A DNA stretch of 64,000 bases from Sphingomonas sp. CBMAI 2297 (GCF_029870595.1 NZ_JAPDIR010000008.1:1-64000), one strand, 5' to 3'. Positions 18,016 through 27,354 are shown, numbered from the stretch's first letter. Numbers and translations are program-made. The notes: a model not told the origin generated them from the letters alone.

Positions 18016-18125
18016 TCACTGTTGCCGACCTGTCCTGCTCTCGAGTCCGAACCATAGTTACACATCGGCACAACAACGATGCCAGTGCGATAATTTATGG
18101 CCATCTCAGAGACGGACTTCGCACA

Positions 18126-18135
18126 TTACGTATAC
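18126..18135. promoter_or_regulatory. TTACGTATAC box (FixJ-like)
   Basis: The ten bases TTACGTATAC lie 109 bases before the TTG start at 18244. The same twelve bases TTACGTATACAG recur at 18753 before the next secreted protein. The shared element suggests joint control, possibly by the FixJ-type regulators of this window. Confidence 0.4.
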
Positions 18136-18243
18136 AGCAAGGCGGAAGGTGACACCATTTCACGGGCAAGCTCCGGAAGGGGCGACAATCGACCGGGCAT
18201 ATGCTCGATCGAACGAGAAACCCAGACTTGAAGGAATGGATAC

Positions 18244-18534
18244 TTGCGCAAGAAGACGGCAATGATCGCTTCGCTCGCAGCTCTCGGCTTCCTCGCCGTC
18301 AGTGCCGGACCGGTGCTGGCGGACGGGATGCCGCCGGGCATGCCCGATCTTGAGGAGACCCTCAAGGCCAGGCCGGCGCCTGCCCAGCCCGATCCTGCCC
18401 ACATGCAGGGCATGGCTCACGGTAAGGAGCAGATGCACGGCCAGATGATGCAGGGCCATCGAATGGCGATGCGGGATTCGCAGGACCAGGACGGCGCCTC
18501 CGGCATGTCACACAGGTCGGACGGTGGTTGCTGA
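18244..18534 (+). CDS. Secreted Met/His-rich small protein
   Basis: This 96-residue protein has a signal peptide (KKTAMIASLAALGFLAVSAGP...LADG) and a mature part packed with Met, His and Gln (HMQGMAHGKEQMHGQMMQGH). That composition is typical of periplasmic copper or silver binders. The TTG at 18244 has AAGGA eight bases upstream and supplies the charged N-terminus of the signal peptide, so it is preferred over the internal ATG 18262. It resembles the product of the next gene in composition and upstream box. No named family. Confidence 0.65.
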   Translation: MRKKTAMIASLAALGFLAVSAGPVLADGMPPGMPDLEETLKARPAPAQPDPAHMQGMAHGKEQMHGQMMQGHRMAMRDSQDQDGASGMSHRSDGGC

Positions 18535-18752
18535 CCCTGCCATCATTCCATCAGACGACAAGGTTGACGGACAAGATCATGGCCGCTTTCAACCGAAGCC
18601 TTGGTCCGCCGTTCCCACGGCGGGCCAATCGCTTTTCTGGCCGGTCTCAGGACGAGAAAACCAGGCCGGGTCACATTTTTGATCGATCCCGGATCATCAT
18701 TTTACGCGCCTGCTCCAGCAGGCACACGGCCGATCGGATTTCGATTCGTAAC

Positions 18753-18764
18753 TTACGTATACAG
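18753..18764. promoter_or_regulatory. TTACGTATACAG box (FixJ-like)
   Basis: The twelve bases are identical to those at 18126-18137 and lie 89 bases before ATG 18853. Two exact copies of a 12-base AT-rich element before two similar genes are unlikely to be chance in GC-rich DNA. Confidence 0.4.
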
Positions 18765-18852
18765 ACAGCGTCTCGCTAGCAGCATTGAAGCTTCGGAATT
18801 GCCGGGATCGGAACGTCGATCGGGCAACAGGAAGAACACTCGGAGACCCTCA

Positions 18853-19254
18853 ATGCGACAGACGACATTTCTCGCGGCGCCCGTCAGCCTCTTCGCGACG
18901 CTAACCTTCGCCGCCGGCACCGCTCTCGCCCAGTCGACGCCCGCGCCCGCGCAGGCTGCGCCGGCCCATGCCCACCAGCAGGGCATGGATCATGGCGGGC
19001 AGCAGATGCACGATCAGATGATGAAGGATCATCAGGCCGGCGCGCAGAAGCAGCAGGGGCAACCGGCCCAGCAGGATCAACAGGGCATGTCGGGGATGGC
19101 CGGCATGTCCGGCGGGTCGCCAGCATCGAACGGCTCGGGCATGGCCGGTAAGGCGAAGAGTGGCTGCTGCAAGATGCCGATGAAGAAGGCCAAGCCGGCG
19201 GCGAAGAAGAAGACCGCCAAGCCCATGGCCGACAAGCCGATGAGCGACATGTGA
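18853..19254 (+). CDS. Secreted Met/His/Lys-rich protein
   Basis: This 133-residue protein has a signal peptide (RQTTFLAAPVSLFATLTFAA...ALAQ). The mature region is low-complexity: Gln/His/Met repeats (HQQGMDHGGQQMHDQMMKDH), a Gly/Met stretch (MSGMAGMSGG) and a Lys/Ala tail with a CCKMPMKK site. ATG 18853 follows GGAGA by six bases; the longer open frame from 18601 has no such site. It is followed by a strong hairpin terminator at 19291. A periplasmic copper-sequestering role is inferred from composition and location. Confidence 0.75.
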   Translation: MRQTTFLAAPVSLFATLTFAAGTALAQSTPAPAQAAPAHAHQQGMDHGGQQMHDQMMKDHQAGAQKQQGQPAQQDQQGMSGMAGMSGGSPASNGSGMAGKAKSGCCKMPMKKAKPAAKKKTAKPMADKPMSDM

Positions 19255-19290
19255 AGTTTCCAGCCCCGAGAACAGACCCCAGGGGCTGAG

Positions 19291-19316
19291 GGCCCGCCGT
19301 TCCCCCGCGGCGGGCC
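19291..19316 (+). terminator. Rho-independent terminator after secreted-protein gene
   Basis: GGCCCGCCG (19291-19299) pairs perfectly with CGGCGGGCC (19308-19316) across an 8-base loop, followed by AGTTCTTTG. It lies 37 bases after the stop at 19254. Confidence 0.65.
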
Positions 19317-19401
19317 AGTTCTTTGACGATGCCCAGCGTCGCCCCGTGCTCCCAGCTTTCAAAACCGGGTCCGAGCGTCTGACTTGACAGAGGAAACAGC
19401 G

Positions 19402-19731
19402 ATGCGAAAACATCTTGGCGTCGGTGCTGCTGTTGGCTTTCTGCTCTTTGGCAGCACGCCGCTCCTCGCACAGGGTATCGGCCATAGCTTGTTCATGCGC
19501 GGCAAGATCGTCCGTATGGATGCGGGCGGCACAGTGGCCTGCCTGGTTAAGGCCGATGGCGCGCACATCGGGCAGATACTCGAAGTCTATCACGCAACGC
19601 CGCGCCACCGCCGTCTTGTCGGTCATGTCGAAGTCGACCAGATTTTCGACGACCATTATGCTCATTTCCGCGTGAGGGACGGGACGCTTCAGAAAGGCGA
19701 TTGGGTGAGCCTAAAGCGCGTCCGGGCGTAA
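19402..19731 (+). CDS. Small secreted protein, paralogue of the 10619 gene
   Basis: This 109-residue protein has a signal peptide (RKHLGVGAAVGFLLFGSTPLLA) followed by QGIGHSLFMRGKIV. It shares the core motifs of the 10619 product (GQ.LEVY, RRLVGHV, QIFDDHYAHF) but is shorter in the middle and basic at the C-terminus. ATG 19402 follows GAGGA by seven bases; TTG 19384 upstream is not preferred. It is a single gene after a terminator, before the dehydrogenase pair. Function is unknown; duplication within a copper island suggests a periplasmic metal-stress role. Confidence 0.78.
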   Translation: MRKHLGVGAAVGFLLFGSTPLLAQGIGHSLFMRGKIVRMDAGGTVACLVKADGAHIGQILEVYHATPRHRRLVGHVEVDQIFDDHYAHFRVRDGTLQKGDWVSLKRVRA

Positions 19732-19983
19732 CGCCAGAATTGGAATGCCAAGCGCCGCCCTCGCCAAAAGAAGACTCGGCCGAGTAACGCCTGTCTCGGC
19801 ATAATTCCGATCAGGCGTGCGCGAATAGGTTCGGGAGTCGATGAATAGTCATCGGCTCTGTTGGCGTGTCTGACCCTCAAGCCCGCGACCCCGATACCAG
19901 ACTACCTTCTGCGGAACTTACTTATAGGCCACCCGGGCAAAGAGATTACTCCGTCAGGCCATCGATAGAGATGGAGTCAGGTT

Positions 19984-21504
19984 ATGTTCGAGAAGGCGAT
20001 CGGGACCATTAACGCGGCGGCCTCCTTCCGACACCGCTATGATAATTTCATCGGAGGCCGCTGGAGCGCTCCTGCGGGCGGCGAGTATTTCGCCGACACG
20101 AGCCCGATCAATGGCGCCCAGATCGCAGAGTTCGCGCTGTCGACGCCGGAAGATGTCGAGCGCGCGCTCGATGCGGCGCACGCCGCCAAGGATCAATGGG
20201 CAAGGATCGCGCCCGCCGAACGCGCCAGGATTCTCAATCGCGTCGCCGACCGGCTCGAAGACAATCTGGAGTTGCTGGCACTTGCCGAGACGATCGACAA
20301 TGGCAAGCCGATCCGCGAGACGCGCGCTGCCGACGTGCCGCTTGCGATCGACCATTTCCGCTACTTCGCCGGCTGCATCCGGGCGGAGGAAGGCGGCATC
20401 TCGACGATCGATGCGGACACCATCGCCTATCATTTCCGCGAGCCGCTCGGCGTCGTCGGCCAGATCATCCCGTGGAACTTCCCGCTGCTGATGGCGGCGT
20501 GGAAGATCGCGCCGGCGCTGGCGGCGGGCAACTGCACCGTCATCAAACCCGCATCCCAGACGCCGCTCACCTTGCTGATGTTCGCCGAGCTCACCGCCGA
20601 CATCCTGCCGCCCGGCGTGCTCAATGTCGTTACCGGCCCGGGACGGACCGTTGGCCAGGCGATCGCCGCCAATCCGCGCATCGCCAAGGTCTCGTTCACC
20701 GGCGAGACCGTCACCGGCAAGCAGATCATGCACGCCGCGGCGGACCATCTGATCCCCCAGACGATGGAGCTTGGCGGCAAGTCGCCCAACATCTTCATGG
20801 CGGACGTGCTCGACGAGGACGATGCCTTCTTCGACAAGGCGCTCGAAGGCTTTACTTTGTTCGCCTTCAACAAGGGCGAGGTCTGTACCTGCCCGTCGCG
20901 CGCCCTGATCCATGAGTCGATCTTCGACCGCTTCATCGAGCGCGCCGTGGCGCGCGTCGCCGCGATCCGCCAGGGCGATCCGCTCGACCCGTCGGTCCAG
21001 GTCGGCGCGCAGGCGTCGGAGGACCAGCTCCACAAGATCCTGGGCTATATCGATATCGGCAAGGCCGAGGGCGCGCAGTGTCTGGTCGGTGGCGCCAGGG
21101 CGCTGCCGGGCGGTGCGCTCGACCAGGGCTATTTCGTGCAGCCGACCGTGTTCGTGGGTCAGAACCACATGCGCATCTTCCAGGAGGAGATCTTCGGTCC
21201 CGTCCTGTCGGTCACCACGTTCAAGACGGTCGAGGAGGCGATCGCACTTGCCAATGACACCGCCTACGGTCTTGGCGCGGGCGTCTGGACCCGGAGCGGC
21301 AACACCGCCTACCGGCTCGGCCGCGCGATCGAGGCCGGGCGGGTCTGGACCAACTGCTATCATCAGTACCCCGCCCATGCCGCCTTCGGCGGATACAAGG
21401 CATCGGGCTTCGGGCGTGAAAACCACCGGATGATGCTCGATCATTATCAGCAGACCAAGAATCTGCTCGTCTCCTATGACGAGCACGCGCTCGGCCTGTT
21501 CTGA
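19984..21504 (+). CDS. NAD-dependent aldehyde dehydrogenase (acetaldehyde/AldB type)
   Basis: This 506-residue aldehyde dehydrogenase oxidises an aldehyde, probably acetaldehyde or a related short one, to the acid with NAD(P). Motifs seen are [20 protein letters not shown], the cofactor stretch [25 protein letters not shown] with the general-base Glu, and the catalytic cysteine in [12 protein letters not shown]. The end [20 protein letters not shown] matches the AldB/AcoD/ExaC group. It is followed after 25 bases by a zinc alcohol dehydrogenase, so the pair forms an alcohol-to-acid route. An AT-rich element (TTACTTATAG) lies 64 bases upstream. Confidence 0.92.
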   Translation: MFEKAIGTINAAASFRHRYDNFIGGRWSAPAGGEYFADTSPINGAQIAEFALSTPEDVERALDAAHAAKDQWARIAPAERARILNRVADRLEDNLELLALAETIDNGKPIRETRAADVPLAIDHFRYFAGCIRAEEGGISTIDADTIAYHFREPLGVVGQIIPWNFPLLMAAWKIAPALAAGNCTVIKPASQTPLTLLMFAELTADILPPGVLNVVTGPGRTVGQAIAANPRIAKVSFTGETVTGKQIMHAAADHLIPQTMELGGKSPNIFMADVLDEDDAFFDKALEGFTLFAFNKGEVCTCPSRALIHESIFDRFIERAVARVAAIRQGDPLDPSVQVGAQASEDQLHKILGYIDIGKAEGAQCLVGGARALPGGALDQGYFVQPTVFVGQNHMRIFQEEIFGPVLSVTTFKTVEEAIALANDTAYGLGAGVWTRSGNTAYRLGRAIEAGRVWTNCYHQYPAHAAFGGYKASGFGRENHRMMLDHYQQTKNLLVSYDEHALGLF

Positions 21505-21529
21505 CCCCTCGCTCAAAGGAGAAACGGAC

Positions 21530-22555
21530 ATGGCGAAAACCATGAAGGCGGCGGTCGTCCGCGAATTCGGCAAGCCCCTGGTCATCGAGGAGGCGCCGAT
21601 CCCGGCGGTCGGCCCCGGGCAGATCCTGGTCAAGATTGCGGCAACCGGCGTGTGCCATACCGACCTGCACGCGGCAGAAGGAGACTGGCCGGTCAAGCCC
21701 AACCCGCCCTTCATTCCTGGCCATGAAGGCGTCGGGCATGTCGCCGCCGTCGGTGCAGGCGTCACCCATGTGAAGGAAGGCGACCGGGTCGGTGTGCCCT
21801 GGCTCTACACCGCCTGCGGGCATTGCGTGCATTGCCTGGGTGGCTGGGAGACGCTTTGCCACGAACAGCAGAACACCGGCTATTCGGTCAATGGCAGCTT
21901 TGCCGAATATGTCCTCGCCGATCCCAACTATGTTGGTCACCTTCCCGACAATGTCGACTTCCTCGACATTGCGCCGATCCTCTGCGCGGGCGTCACCGTC
22001 TACAAGGGATTGAAGGCCACCGAGGCCCGACCCGGCGAGTGGGTGGTCGTCTCAGGGATCGGCGGGCTCGGCCACATGGCGGTGCAATATGCCCGTGCCA
22101 TGGGTCTCAATGTGGCCGCGGTCGACATCGACGATAGCAAGCTCGACCTCGCTACACGCCTTGGCGCCACACTGACGGTCAACGCGCACAGCGAGGACCC
22201 TTCGGCAGCGCTCAAGAAGGCGATAGGCGGCGCGCACGGAGCGCTCGTCACCGCCGTTTCGCCCAAGGCGTTCCAGCAGGCGCTCGGCATGGTCCGGCGC
22301 GGCGGCACGGTCGCGCTCAATGGTCTGCCGCCGGGCGACTTCCCGCTGTCGATCTTCGACACCGTGCTGAACGGCATTACCGTGCGCGGCTCGATCGTCG
22401 GCACGCGGCTCGATCTGCTCGAGGCACTGGCGTTCGCCGGCGACGGCAAGGTCAAGGCCACGGTCCATGCAGACAAGCTGGAGAACATCAACGACGTCTT
22501 CTCCCGCATGCACCATGGCGACATCGAGGGCCGGATCGTCCTCGACCTCGCCTGA
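21530..22555 (+). CDS. adhP: Zinc-dependent NAD alcohol dehydrogenase (AdhP type)
   Basis: This 341-residue medium-chain dehydrogenase interconverts alcohols and aldehydes with NAD. Catalytic zinc ligands are visible in [15 protein letters not shown] and PGHEGVGHV, the structural zinc loop in [16 protein letters not shown], and the cofactor fold in [22 protein letters not shown] 21530 has AAAGGAGAA upstream; the longer frame from 21476 overlaps the aldehyde dehydrogenase. It lies between the aldehyde dehydrogenase and copA. Length and motifs are those of ethanol-active AdhP/AdhA proteins. Confidence 0.93.
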   Translation: MAKTMKAAVVREFGKPLVIEEAPIPAVGPGQILVKIAATGVCHTDLHAAEGDWPVKPNPPFIPGHEGVGHVAAVGAGVTHVKEGDRVGVPWLYTACGHCVHCLGGWETLCHEQQNTGYSVNGSFAEYVLADPNYVGHLPDNVDFLDIAPILCAGVTVYKGLKATEARPGEWVVVSGIGGLGHMAVQYARAMGLNVAAVDIDDSKLDLATRLGATLTVNAHSEDPSAALKKAIGGAHGALVTAVSPKAFQQALGMVRRGGTVALNGLPPGDFPLSIFDTVLNGITVRGSIVGTRLDLLEALAFAGDGKVKATVHADKLENINDVFSRMHHGDIEGRIVLDLA

Positions 22556-22580
22556 ACCCGACTTCGCGAAAGTACAGTTC

Positions 22581-24287
22581 ATGTCTCCCTTACATATCCG
22601 GCCGATCGCACGGCGCCGTTTCGTCCAGGGGCTGGCGATCGGCGGCGCGGTCGCCGGTTTCGCCCCGGCGCTTCTCGCGCGATCCGCACCAACCTTGCCC
22701 GCTGAGCTGAGCGGGACCGAGTTCGACCTCGAGATCGCCGAGCTGCCGGTCAACTTCACCGGCAAACGCCGTATCGCGACCGCCGTGAACGGCAGCGTGC
22801 CCGCGCCGGTCCTGCGCCTGCGCGAAGGCGACACGGTCACGCTGCGCGTACGCAACGGCCTCAAGGAGATGTCGAGCATCCATTGGCACGGCATCATCGT
22901 GCCGGCGGAGATGGACGGCGTGCCCGGCATCAGCTTTGCCGGCATCGCGCCGGGCGAGACCTTCACCTATCGCTTCGAGGTCCGCCAGAGCGGAACCTAC
23001 TGGTATCACGCTCACACGCTCGCCGAGCAGACGGGACTCTATGGAGCGATCATCGTGGAGCCAAAACAGGTGCCGACGGCGCGGGCGCCCGATCGCGACT
23101 ATTGCATCGTGCTCAGCGACTGGTCGGACGAGCCGCCGCTGCAGATCTTCCTCAATCTCAAGAAGCAGAGCAGCTACTATAATTTTGCGCAGCCGACCGC
23201 CGGCGATTTCCTCAAGGATGTCGGCACCATGGGCTTGGGCAAGGCGCTCGAGCGGCGGCGGATGTGGAACAGCTCGCGGATGAACCCGACCGACTACAGC
23301 GATGTCTCTGCCGCGACCTACACCTATCTGATGAACGGCGCGCCGCCCGCCGGCAACTGGACCGGTATCGCCGCGCCCGGCGAGCGCGTGCGCCTGCGCT
23401 TCGTCGGCGCGGGGACGGCGACGTTCTTCGACGTGCGGATCCCCGGGGTCGAGCTGACGGTCGTATCGACCGACGGGCAGCCGGTCGAGCCGGTCACGGT
23501 CGAGGAATTCCGGATCGGCCCGGGCGAGACCTACGACGTCGAGTTCACCATGCCCGAGGGCGGCGCCCGCACCATCTTCGCGCAGGCGATCGATCGGAGC
23601 GGCTATGCGCGTGGCACGATCGCACCGGCCCCGGGCATGGCGGCAGCCGTGCCGCCGCTCGATGCCCGGACCTGGCTCGAGCCGGTCGACATGATGGGCG
23701 CGATGGCGACGATGGGCGCAATGGGAGGCGACGCGCATGCCGGGCACGGCATGACCGAGATGCCGGCCAGGGCACGGCACGCCCGCACCGAATATGGCGC
23801 CAATACCGACATGCGCGTCGACTATCCGCGCACCAATCTGGACGATCCCGGCGCCGGGCTGCGCGGGCGCGGCTGGCGCGTGCTGACGCTGGCCGATCTG
23901 CGCACGCCGGGCGGCGATCCCGACCCGCGCGAGCCCGAGCGCGACATCGAGCTGCATCTGACGGGCAATATGGAACGGTTCATCTGGTCGCTCGACGGCA
24001 TCAAGCTCAACGATTCCCGGCCGCTGCATTTCAAGCCGAACGAGCGGCTGCGCGTCACCTTCGTCAACGACACGATGATGGCGCATCCGATGCATCTGCA
24101 CGGCATGTGGAGCGATGTCGAAGGCCCGGACGGCGCCTTCCAGGTCCGCAAGCATACGGTCGTGGTCCAGCCCGCCCAGCGGGTGAGCTTCCGCGTCACC
24201 GCCGACGCCATGGGCCGATGGGCCTTCCACTGCCATCTGCTCTATCACATGGCGGCCGGCATGTTCCGGGAGGTGGTGGTCGCATGA
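22581..24287 (+). CDS. copA: Multicopper oxidase CopA (set 1)
   Basis: This 568-residue periplasmic multicopper oxidase oxidises Cu(I) and binds copper. A Tat signal (ARRRFVQGLAIGGAVAGF) opens the protein. Type 2/3 copper ligands appear in SIHWHG, YWYHAH, HPMHLHG and FHCHLLYHM. The Met-rich insert typical of Pseudomonas CopA is short here (DMMGAMATMGAMGGDAHAGH). ATG 22581 is 25 bases after the alcohol dehydrogenase. The stop overlaps copB by four bases. It is distinct from the longer CopA encoded at 34927-36855. Confidence 0.94.
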   Translation: MSPLHIRPIARRRFVQGLAIGGAVAGFAPALLARSAPTLPAELSGTEFDLEIAELPVNFTGKRRIATAVNGSVPAPVLRLREGDTVTLRVRNGLKEMSSIHWHGIIVPAEMDGVPGISFAGIAPGETFTYRFEVRQSGTYWYHAHTLAEQTGLYGAIIVEPKQVPTARAPDRDYCIVLSDWSDEPPLQIFLNLKKQSSYYNFAQPTAGDFLKDVGTMGLGKALERRRMWNSSRMNPTDYSDVSAATYTYLMNGAPPAGNWTGIAAPGERVRLRFVGAGTATFFDVRIPGVELTVVSTDGQPVEPVTVEEFRIGPGETYDVEFTMPEGGARTIFAQAIDRSGYARGTIAPAPGMAAAVPPLDARTWLEPVDMMGAMATMGAMGGDAHAGHGMTEMPARARHARTEYGANTDMRVDYPRTNLDDPGAGLRGRGWRVLTLADLRTPGGDPDPREPERDIELHLTGNMERFIWSLDGIKLNDSRPLHFKPNERLRVTFVNDTMMAHPMHLHGMWSDVEGPDGAFQVRKHTVVVQPAQRVSFRVTADAMGRWAFHCHLLYHMAAGMFREVVVA

Positions 24288-25270
24288 TCCGGATTATCCC
24301 CTCGCGCGGCATTGCTCTTGGCGTTGCCCTCTTCCTGGCGCCGGCGATCACGGCTCCCGCCCTCGCGCAGGATGCCTTGCCCCCGTCGCCCGCCGCCACC
24401 CCTGCCCAAACGGCCACTCCCGCTCAGCACACCCCTTCCGCGCAAGGCTCTCAGGAGCATGCGGGCATGGACATGCCGGGCATGGATATGACCGACACGA
24501 AGGCGTCCGGTAACGGCGCCACGATGGACATGGGCTCGATGCAGGGTGGCAAGGCCCCGCCGGACGCGCGCAACTCGGACGATTATGCCGACGGCTATCG
24601 CAACTCGACGCTGCCGGGCTATGAGATGGCCGACAAGCTCTCGATCCCCAAGATACTTGTCGATGAGCTCGAGTTCACCAGCGGCAACGAGGGTCAGGGC
24701 GTGGGCTGGACCGTGCTCGTCACCAAGGGTCAGGACAATGACAAGCTCTGGCTGCGCAGCCAGGGGCTCAAGAACTCCCGCGACCAACGTCTCGATCCGG
24801 AGAGCAGCGTCGAGGCGCTGTGGTGGCACAGCAAGAACCCGTTCTGGGGCACGCTGCTCGGGGTCAGGCAGGATCTCGGCAAGGGTGCGACCACCTGGCT
24901 CGCCGCCGGCGTCGAGGGACTGGCGCCCTATTGGTTCGACGTCCAGCTCACCGGCTATGTAGGAACCGATGGGCGTCTCGCGGCGCGCGCCAAGGCCTCC
25001 TATGAGGTCCTGTTCACCAATCGGTTGATCCTTACGCCGCAGGTGGAAACCAATATCTATTCGAAGCGGTCGAGCGATCGGCAGCTCGGCAGCGGCTTCA
25101 GCAATGTCGAGCTGAGCGGACGGTTGCGCTACGAGGTGTCGCGCAAGTTCGCGCCCTATATCGGCTTCGTCTGGGAGCGCGCATTTGACGGCACGGCCGA
25201 TTTCCGTCGCCTGCGCAGGGAAGGGCCTTCCGAACACAGGCTGGTGATCGGCTTGCGCGCCTGGTGGTGA
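24284..25270 (+). CDS. copB: CopB outer-membrane copper resistance protein (set 1)
   Basis: This 328-residue protein has a signal peptide and a Met/His/Asp-rich N-terminal segment (GMDMPGMDMTDTKASG). A beta-barrel of CopB type follows (TLLGVRQDLGKGATTWLAAG, GSGFSNVELSGRLRYEVSRK, FAPYIGFVWERAF). It ends with an aromatic residue, usual for outer-membrane barrels. It overlaps copA by four bases (ATGA) and its stop overlaps the MFS gene start, so the three form one operon. It is thought to sequester or pass copper across the outer membrane. Confidence 0.92.
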   Translation: MIRIIPSRGIALGVALFLAPAITAPALAQDALPPSPAATPAQTATPAQHTPSAQGSQEHAGMDMPGMDMTDTKASGNGATMDMGSMQGGKAPPDARNSDDYADGYRNSTLPGYEMADKLSIPKILVDELEFTSGNEGQGVGWTVLVTKGQDNDKLWLRSQGLKNSRDQRLDPESSVEALWWHSKNPFWGTLLGVRQDLGKGATTWLAAGVEGLAPYWFDVQLTGYVGTDGRLAARAKASYEVLFTNRLILTPQVETNIYSKRSSDRQLGSGFSNVELSGRLRYEVSRKFAPYIGFVWERAFDGTADFRRLRREGPSEHRLVIGLRAWW

Positions 25271-26505
25271 TCCGCGGATGGCCACTCGAGGGATCGACCG
25301 CGAACGCGCCGCGTGACAAGGCTGGATCGCAAGCCAACGGTCGCTGGCCGGCCTCCTTTTTCGTCTTGTTGCTCGCGGCGGCTGCGGCGTCGGCGGGACA
25401 GACGGCCATTCTCGCCTTCCTTCCGGCACTGGTCGACCCGGCTCGTGGCGCGCTATCGTCAAGCGCTCATGATTTTCACGTCGCGAGCCTGACCGCGGTC
25501 CATCCCCTGGCAGCCTTGCTGGCGGCGCCGCTCTGGGGCTGGATCGCGGACCGGGTCGACTATCGGGCGATGTTGCGCGCAGCGCTGGTCATCCTCGCGC
25601 TGGTGACCGCGCCGATCGGCCTCGTCGGGTTGCCTGAGCTTTATGCATTGCGTCTGGTGGCGGGGATGGCGTCGGCCGCCATCATACCGTTGGGCTTGCT
25701 CTGCGCGAGCTTTGCCGCAAGCGGGCGCGCGGACCAGGCGCGCCGCTTCACCTGGCTGACCGCCTTCGTGTTTCTGGGCGATCTCGCCGGTCCGCTGGTG
25801 GCGGAGGTCTCGGCCGCGATCCTGCCCCGCGCTCCCCTCATGATCCTCGCTCTCGGCATCGGTGCCGTCGGGGCGGCGCTTTGCGCCGTGCGTCTGCCGC
25901 GCTGGTGTGCACCTTGCATCGATGGCGGAGACCTGCCCGCGCCTACGCTCGGCGCGACGTTGATCCTGCTTTTTATCACGATCGTCGCGGGCGGCGGGCT
26001 GGCGGCGATGCATGTCAATCTCCTGGTGACGCGGAGCGCCATTTCGCTGAGCCGCGAAGAGATCGCCTGGATGCTCAGTCTCTGCGGATTGGGCATGCTG
26101 GCGGCACAGATCTTCCATGCAAAGCTGGATTGGCTGGTCACTGTGCCGAGGCGGCTTGCCGGATTGACGCTGGGCCTGCTGGCTGTGGCACTTTTCATGT
26201 TTCCTGTCGCCGCGAGTATGGCCGAGCTCAGTGGGATCATCGTTGCTGCCGGCTGGAGCTCGGCAACCCTTCGATTGGTCACCAGCTTCTGGATCAGCGG
26301 CGGCGGGGCCCCTTCAGGCGTGAAGCTCGGTTTCCAGCATTCCGCCGCCAGCATCGGGCAGGCGCTCGCGCCGCTGGCGATAGCCATCGTCGCTCCCGGG
26401 GCGCAGCCGCTCGTTCTGTGGGGGATTGGTGGTCTATCGCTAGCGCTGCTTGTGTCCCTGCCGCTAGCCTGGAGGCCGCCCGCCATCGTAAAATCATCTG
26501 CGTGA
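25267..26505 (+). CDS. MFS transporter
   Basis: This is a 412-residue integral membrane protein with about twelve hydrophobic helices, in the manner of major-facilitator drug/metabolite exporters. A motif-A-like loop is present (GWIADRVDYRAMLRAALV). GTG 25267 overlaps the copB stop (GTGA); an adjacent GTG 25264 is equally possible. Position in the copAB operon suggests a role in copper tolerance, but the substrate is unknown. The N-terminal 30 residues are polar and cytoplasmic. Confidence 0.82.
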   Translation: MIRGWPLEGSTANAPRDKAGSQANGRWPASFFVLLLAAAAASAGQTAILAFLPALVDPARGALSSSAHDFHVASLTAVHPLAALLAAPLWGWIADRVDYRAMLRAALVILALVTAPIGLVGLPELYALRLVAGMASAAIIPLGLLCASFAASGRADQARRFTWLTAFVFLGDLAGPLVAEVSAAILPRAPLMILALGIGAVGAALCAVRLPRWCAPCIDGGDLPAPTLGATLILLFITIVAGGGLAAMHVNLLVTRSAISLSREEIAWMLSLCGLGMLAAQIFHAKLDWLVTVPRRLAGLTLGLLAVALFMFPVAASMAELSGIIVAAGWSSATLRLVTSFWISGGGAPSGVKLGFQHSAASIGQALAPLAIAIVAPGAQPLVLWGIGGLSLALLVSLPLAWRPPAIVKSSA

Positions 26506-26506
26506 T

Positions 26507-26533
26507 GAGGGGAGGGGCGCATTGATGCGTATA
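26507..26533 (+). promoter_or_regulatory. CnrH-type ECF promoter before DUF411 gene
   Basis: GAGG (26507-26510), 17 bases, CGTATA (26528-26533). The same AGG-N17-CGTAT layout stands before cnrYXH, copA set 2 and copC. It lies 51 bases before ATG 26585. Confidence 0.5.
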
Positions 26534-26584
26534 GAAAAGAAGGGGCCTCTGCCCCATGCTTATCGTTCTTCCGGGAGTCATTTC

Positions 26585-27022
26585 ATGAAGACCCGCCTAT
26601 TCGTCGCCTTGCTGTTCCTCGCCATGCCCGGCGTAGCGCTTGCGGCCAGTGATATCGTCGTCCACCGGGATCCGGGATGTGGATGTTGCGAGAAGTGGGC
26701 GCAGGCCGTGCGCGCGAAGCTGGGACGCAAGGTCGTCATGCGTGACGATGCGTCGCGCAGCGAGCTTCAGCGCAAGGCCGGCATGCCCCGGACGCTGGCA
26801 TCTTGCCACAGCGCGATCGTCGATGGCTATATGATCGAGGGCCATGTCCCGATATCCGACGTCAAGCGCTTGCTGGCGACCCGTCCTGCGGGCGTCAAAG
26901 GCATTGCGGTTGCGGGGATGCCGATCGGTTCGGAGGGCATGGAAGTGGCAGGCGCTGCCCGCCAACCCTATACGGTGGTGGCCTTCGGCAGCGCCGGTCA
27001 GCGAATTTTCGCCCGCCATTGA
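26585..27022 (+). CDS. DUF411 periplasmic metal-binding protein
   Basis: This 145-residue protein has a signal peptide (KTRLFVALLFLAMPGVALA) and the DUF411 hallmark HRDPGCGCCEKW, whose Cys residues resemble a thioredoxin-like metal site. Further conserved blocks are ASCHSAIVDGYMIEGHVP and GIAVAGMPIGSEGME. DUF411 genes are common in copper and silver resistance loci, where they are presumed to bind metal. ATG 26585 follows GGGAG and gives the clean signal peptide; the longer frame begins at 26522. Its promoter candidate matches the CnrH-type consensus found at the cop genes. Confidence 0.88.
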   Translation: MKTRLFVALLFLAMPGVALAASDIVVHRDPGCGCCEKWAQAVRAKLGRKVVMRDDASRSELQRKAGMPRTLASCHSAIVDGYMIEGHVPISDVKRLLATRPAGVKGIAVAGMPIGSEGMEVAGAARQPYTVVAFGSAGQRIFARH

Positions 27023-27282
27023 TATCGCGCGGTTTGCAGCATCCTGCAGAATTGCCCGGTGGTAGAGGCCCCGCTGTCGAGTGTAGAACCTTGTGTCAAG
27101 CGAGCTGATGGCGTCCCTACCCCTACCTACACTGAAAAAGCAACGATTTGTCTTGTAAGTTGTTCGCGGTCGTCTCCCTGATTTGCCTGAATTTGGCCCA
27201 AAATGTGGGAACGATTGTGGGACCGTTTGCCCACCGAAAGTGTGAGAACGGCCCCAACATTCCCGATCAGGGCCCCGAACCG

Positions 27283-27354
27283 ATGGCACTCACAGCATTG
27301 AAGGTGAAAAACGCGAAGCCCGGTCGCCATGTCGATAGCCGGGGCTTTGCCTGA
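27283..27354 (+). pseudogene. Stub of a tyrosine integrase (P4-type N-terminus)
   Basis: The 23 codons MALTALKVKNAKPGRHVDSR then GFA and stop match the first residues of P4/prophage-type integrases, which normally continue with LYL.V.P.G.KSW. The gene ends at once, so this is the broken start of an integrase left by an insertion or deletion. It lies just before a toxin-antitoxin pair, a usual neighbour of integration sites. No attachment site was identified. Confidence 0.6.

Noticed and set aside
18126-18764. The two TTACGTATACAG copies as attachment sites of a small mobile unit
   Set aside because: The DNA between them is a normal secreted-protein gene with no recombinase, and the same core occurs at other promoters, so a regulatory role is simpler.
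19954-21765. 603-codon minus-strand frame
   Set aside because: Shadow of the aldehyde dehydrogenase gene.
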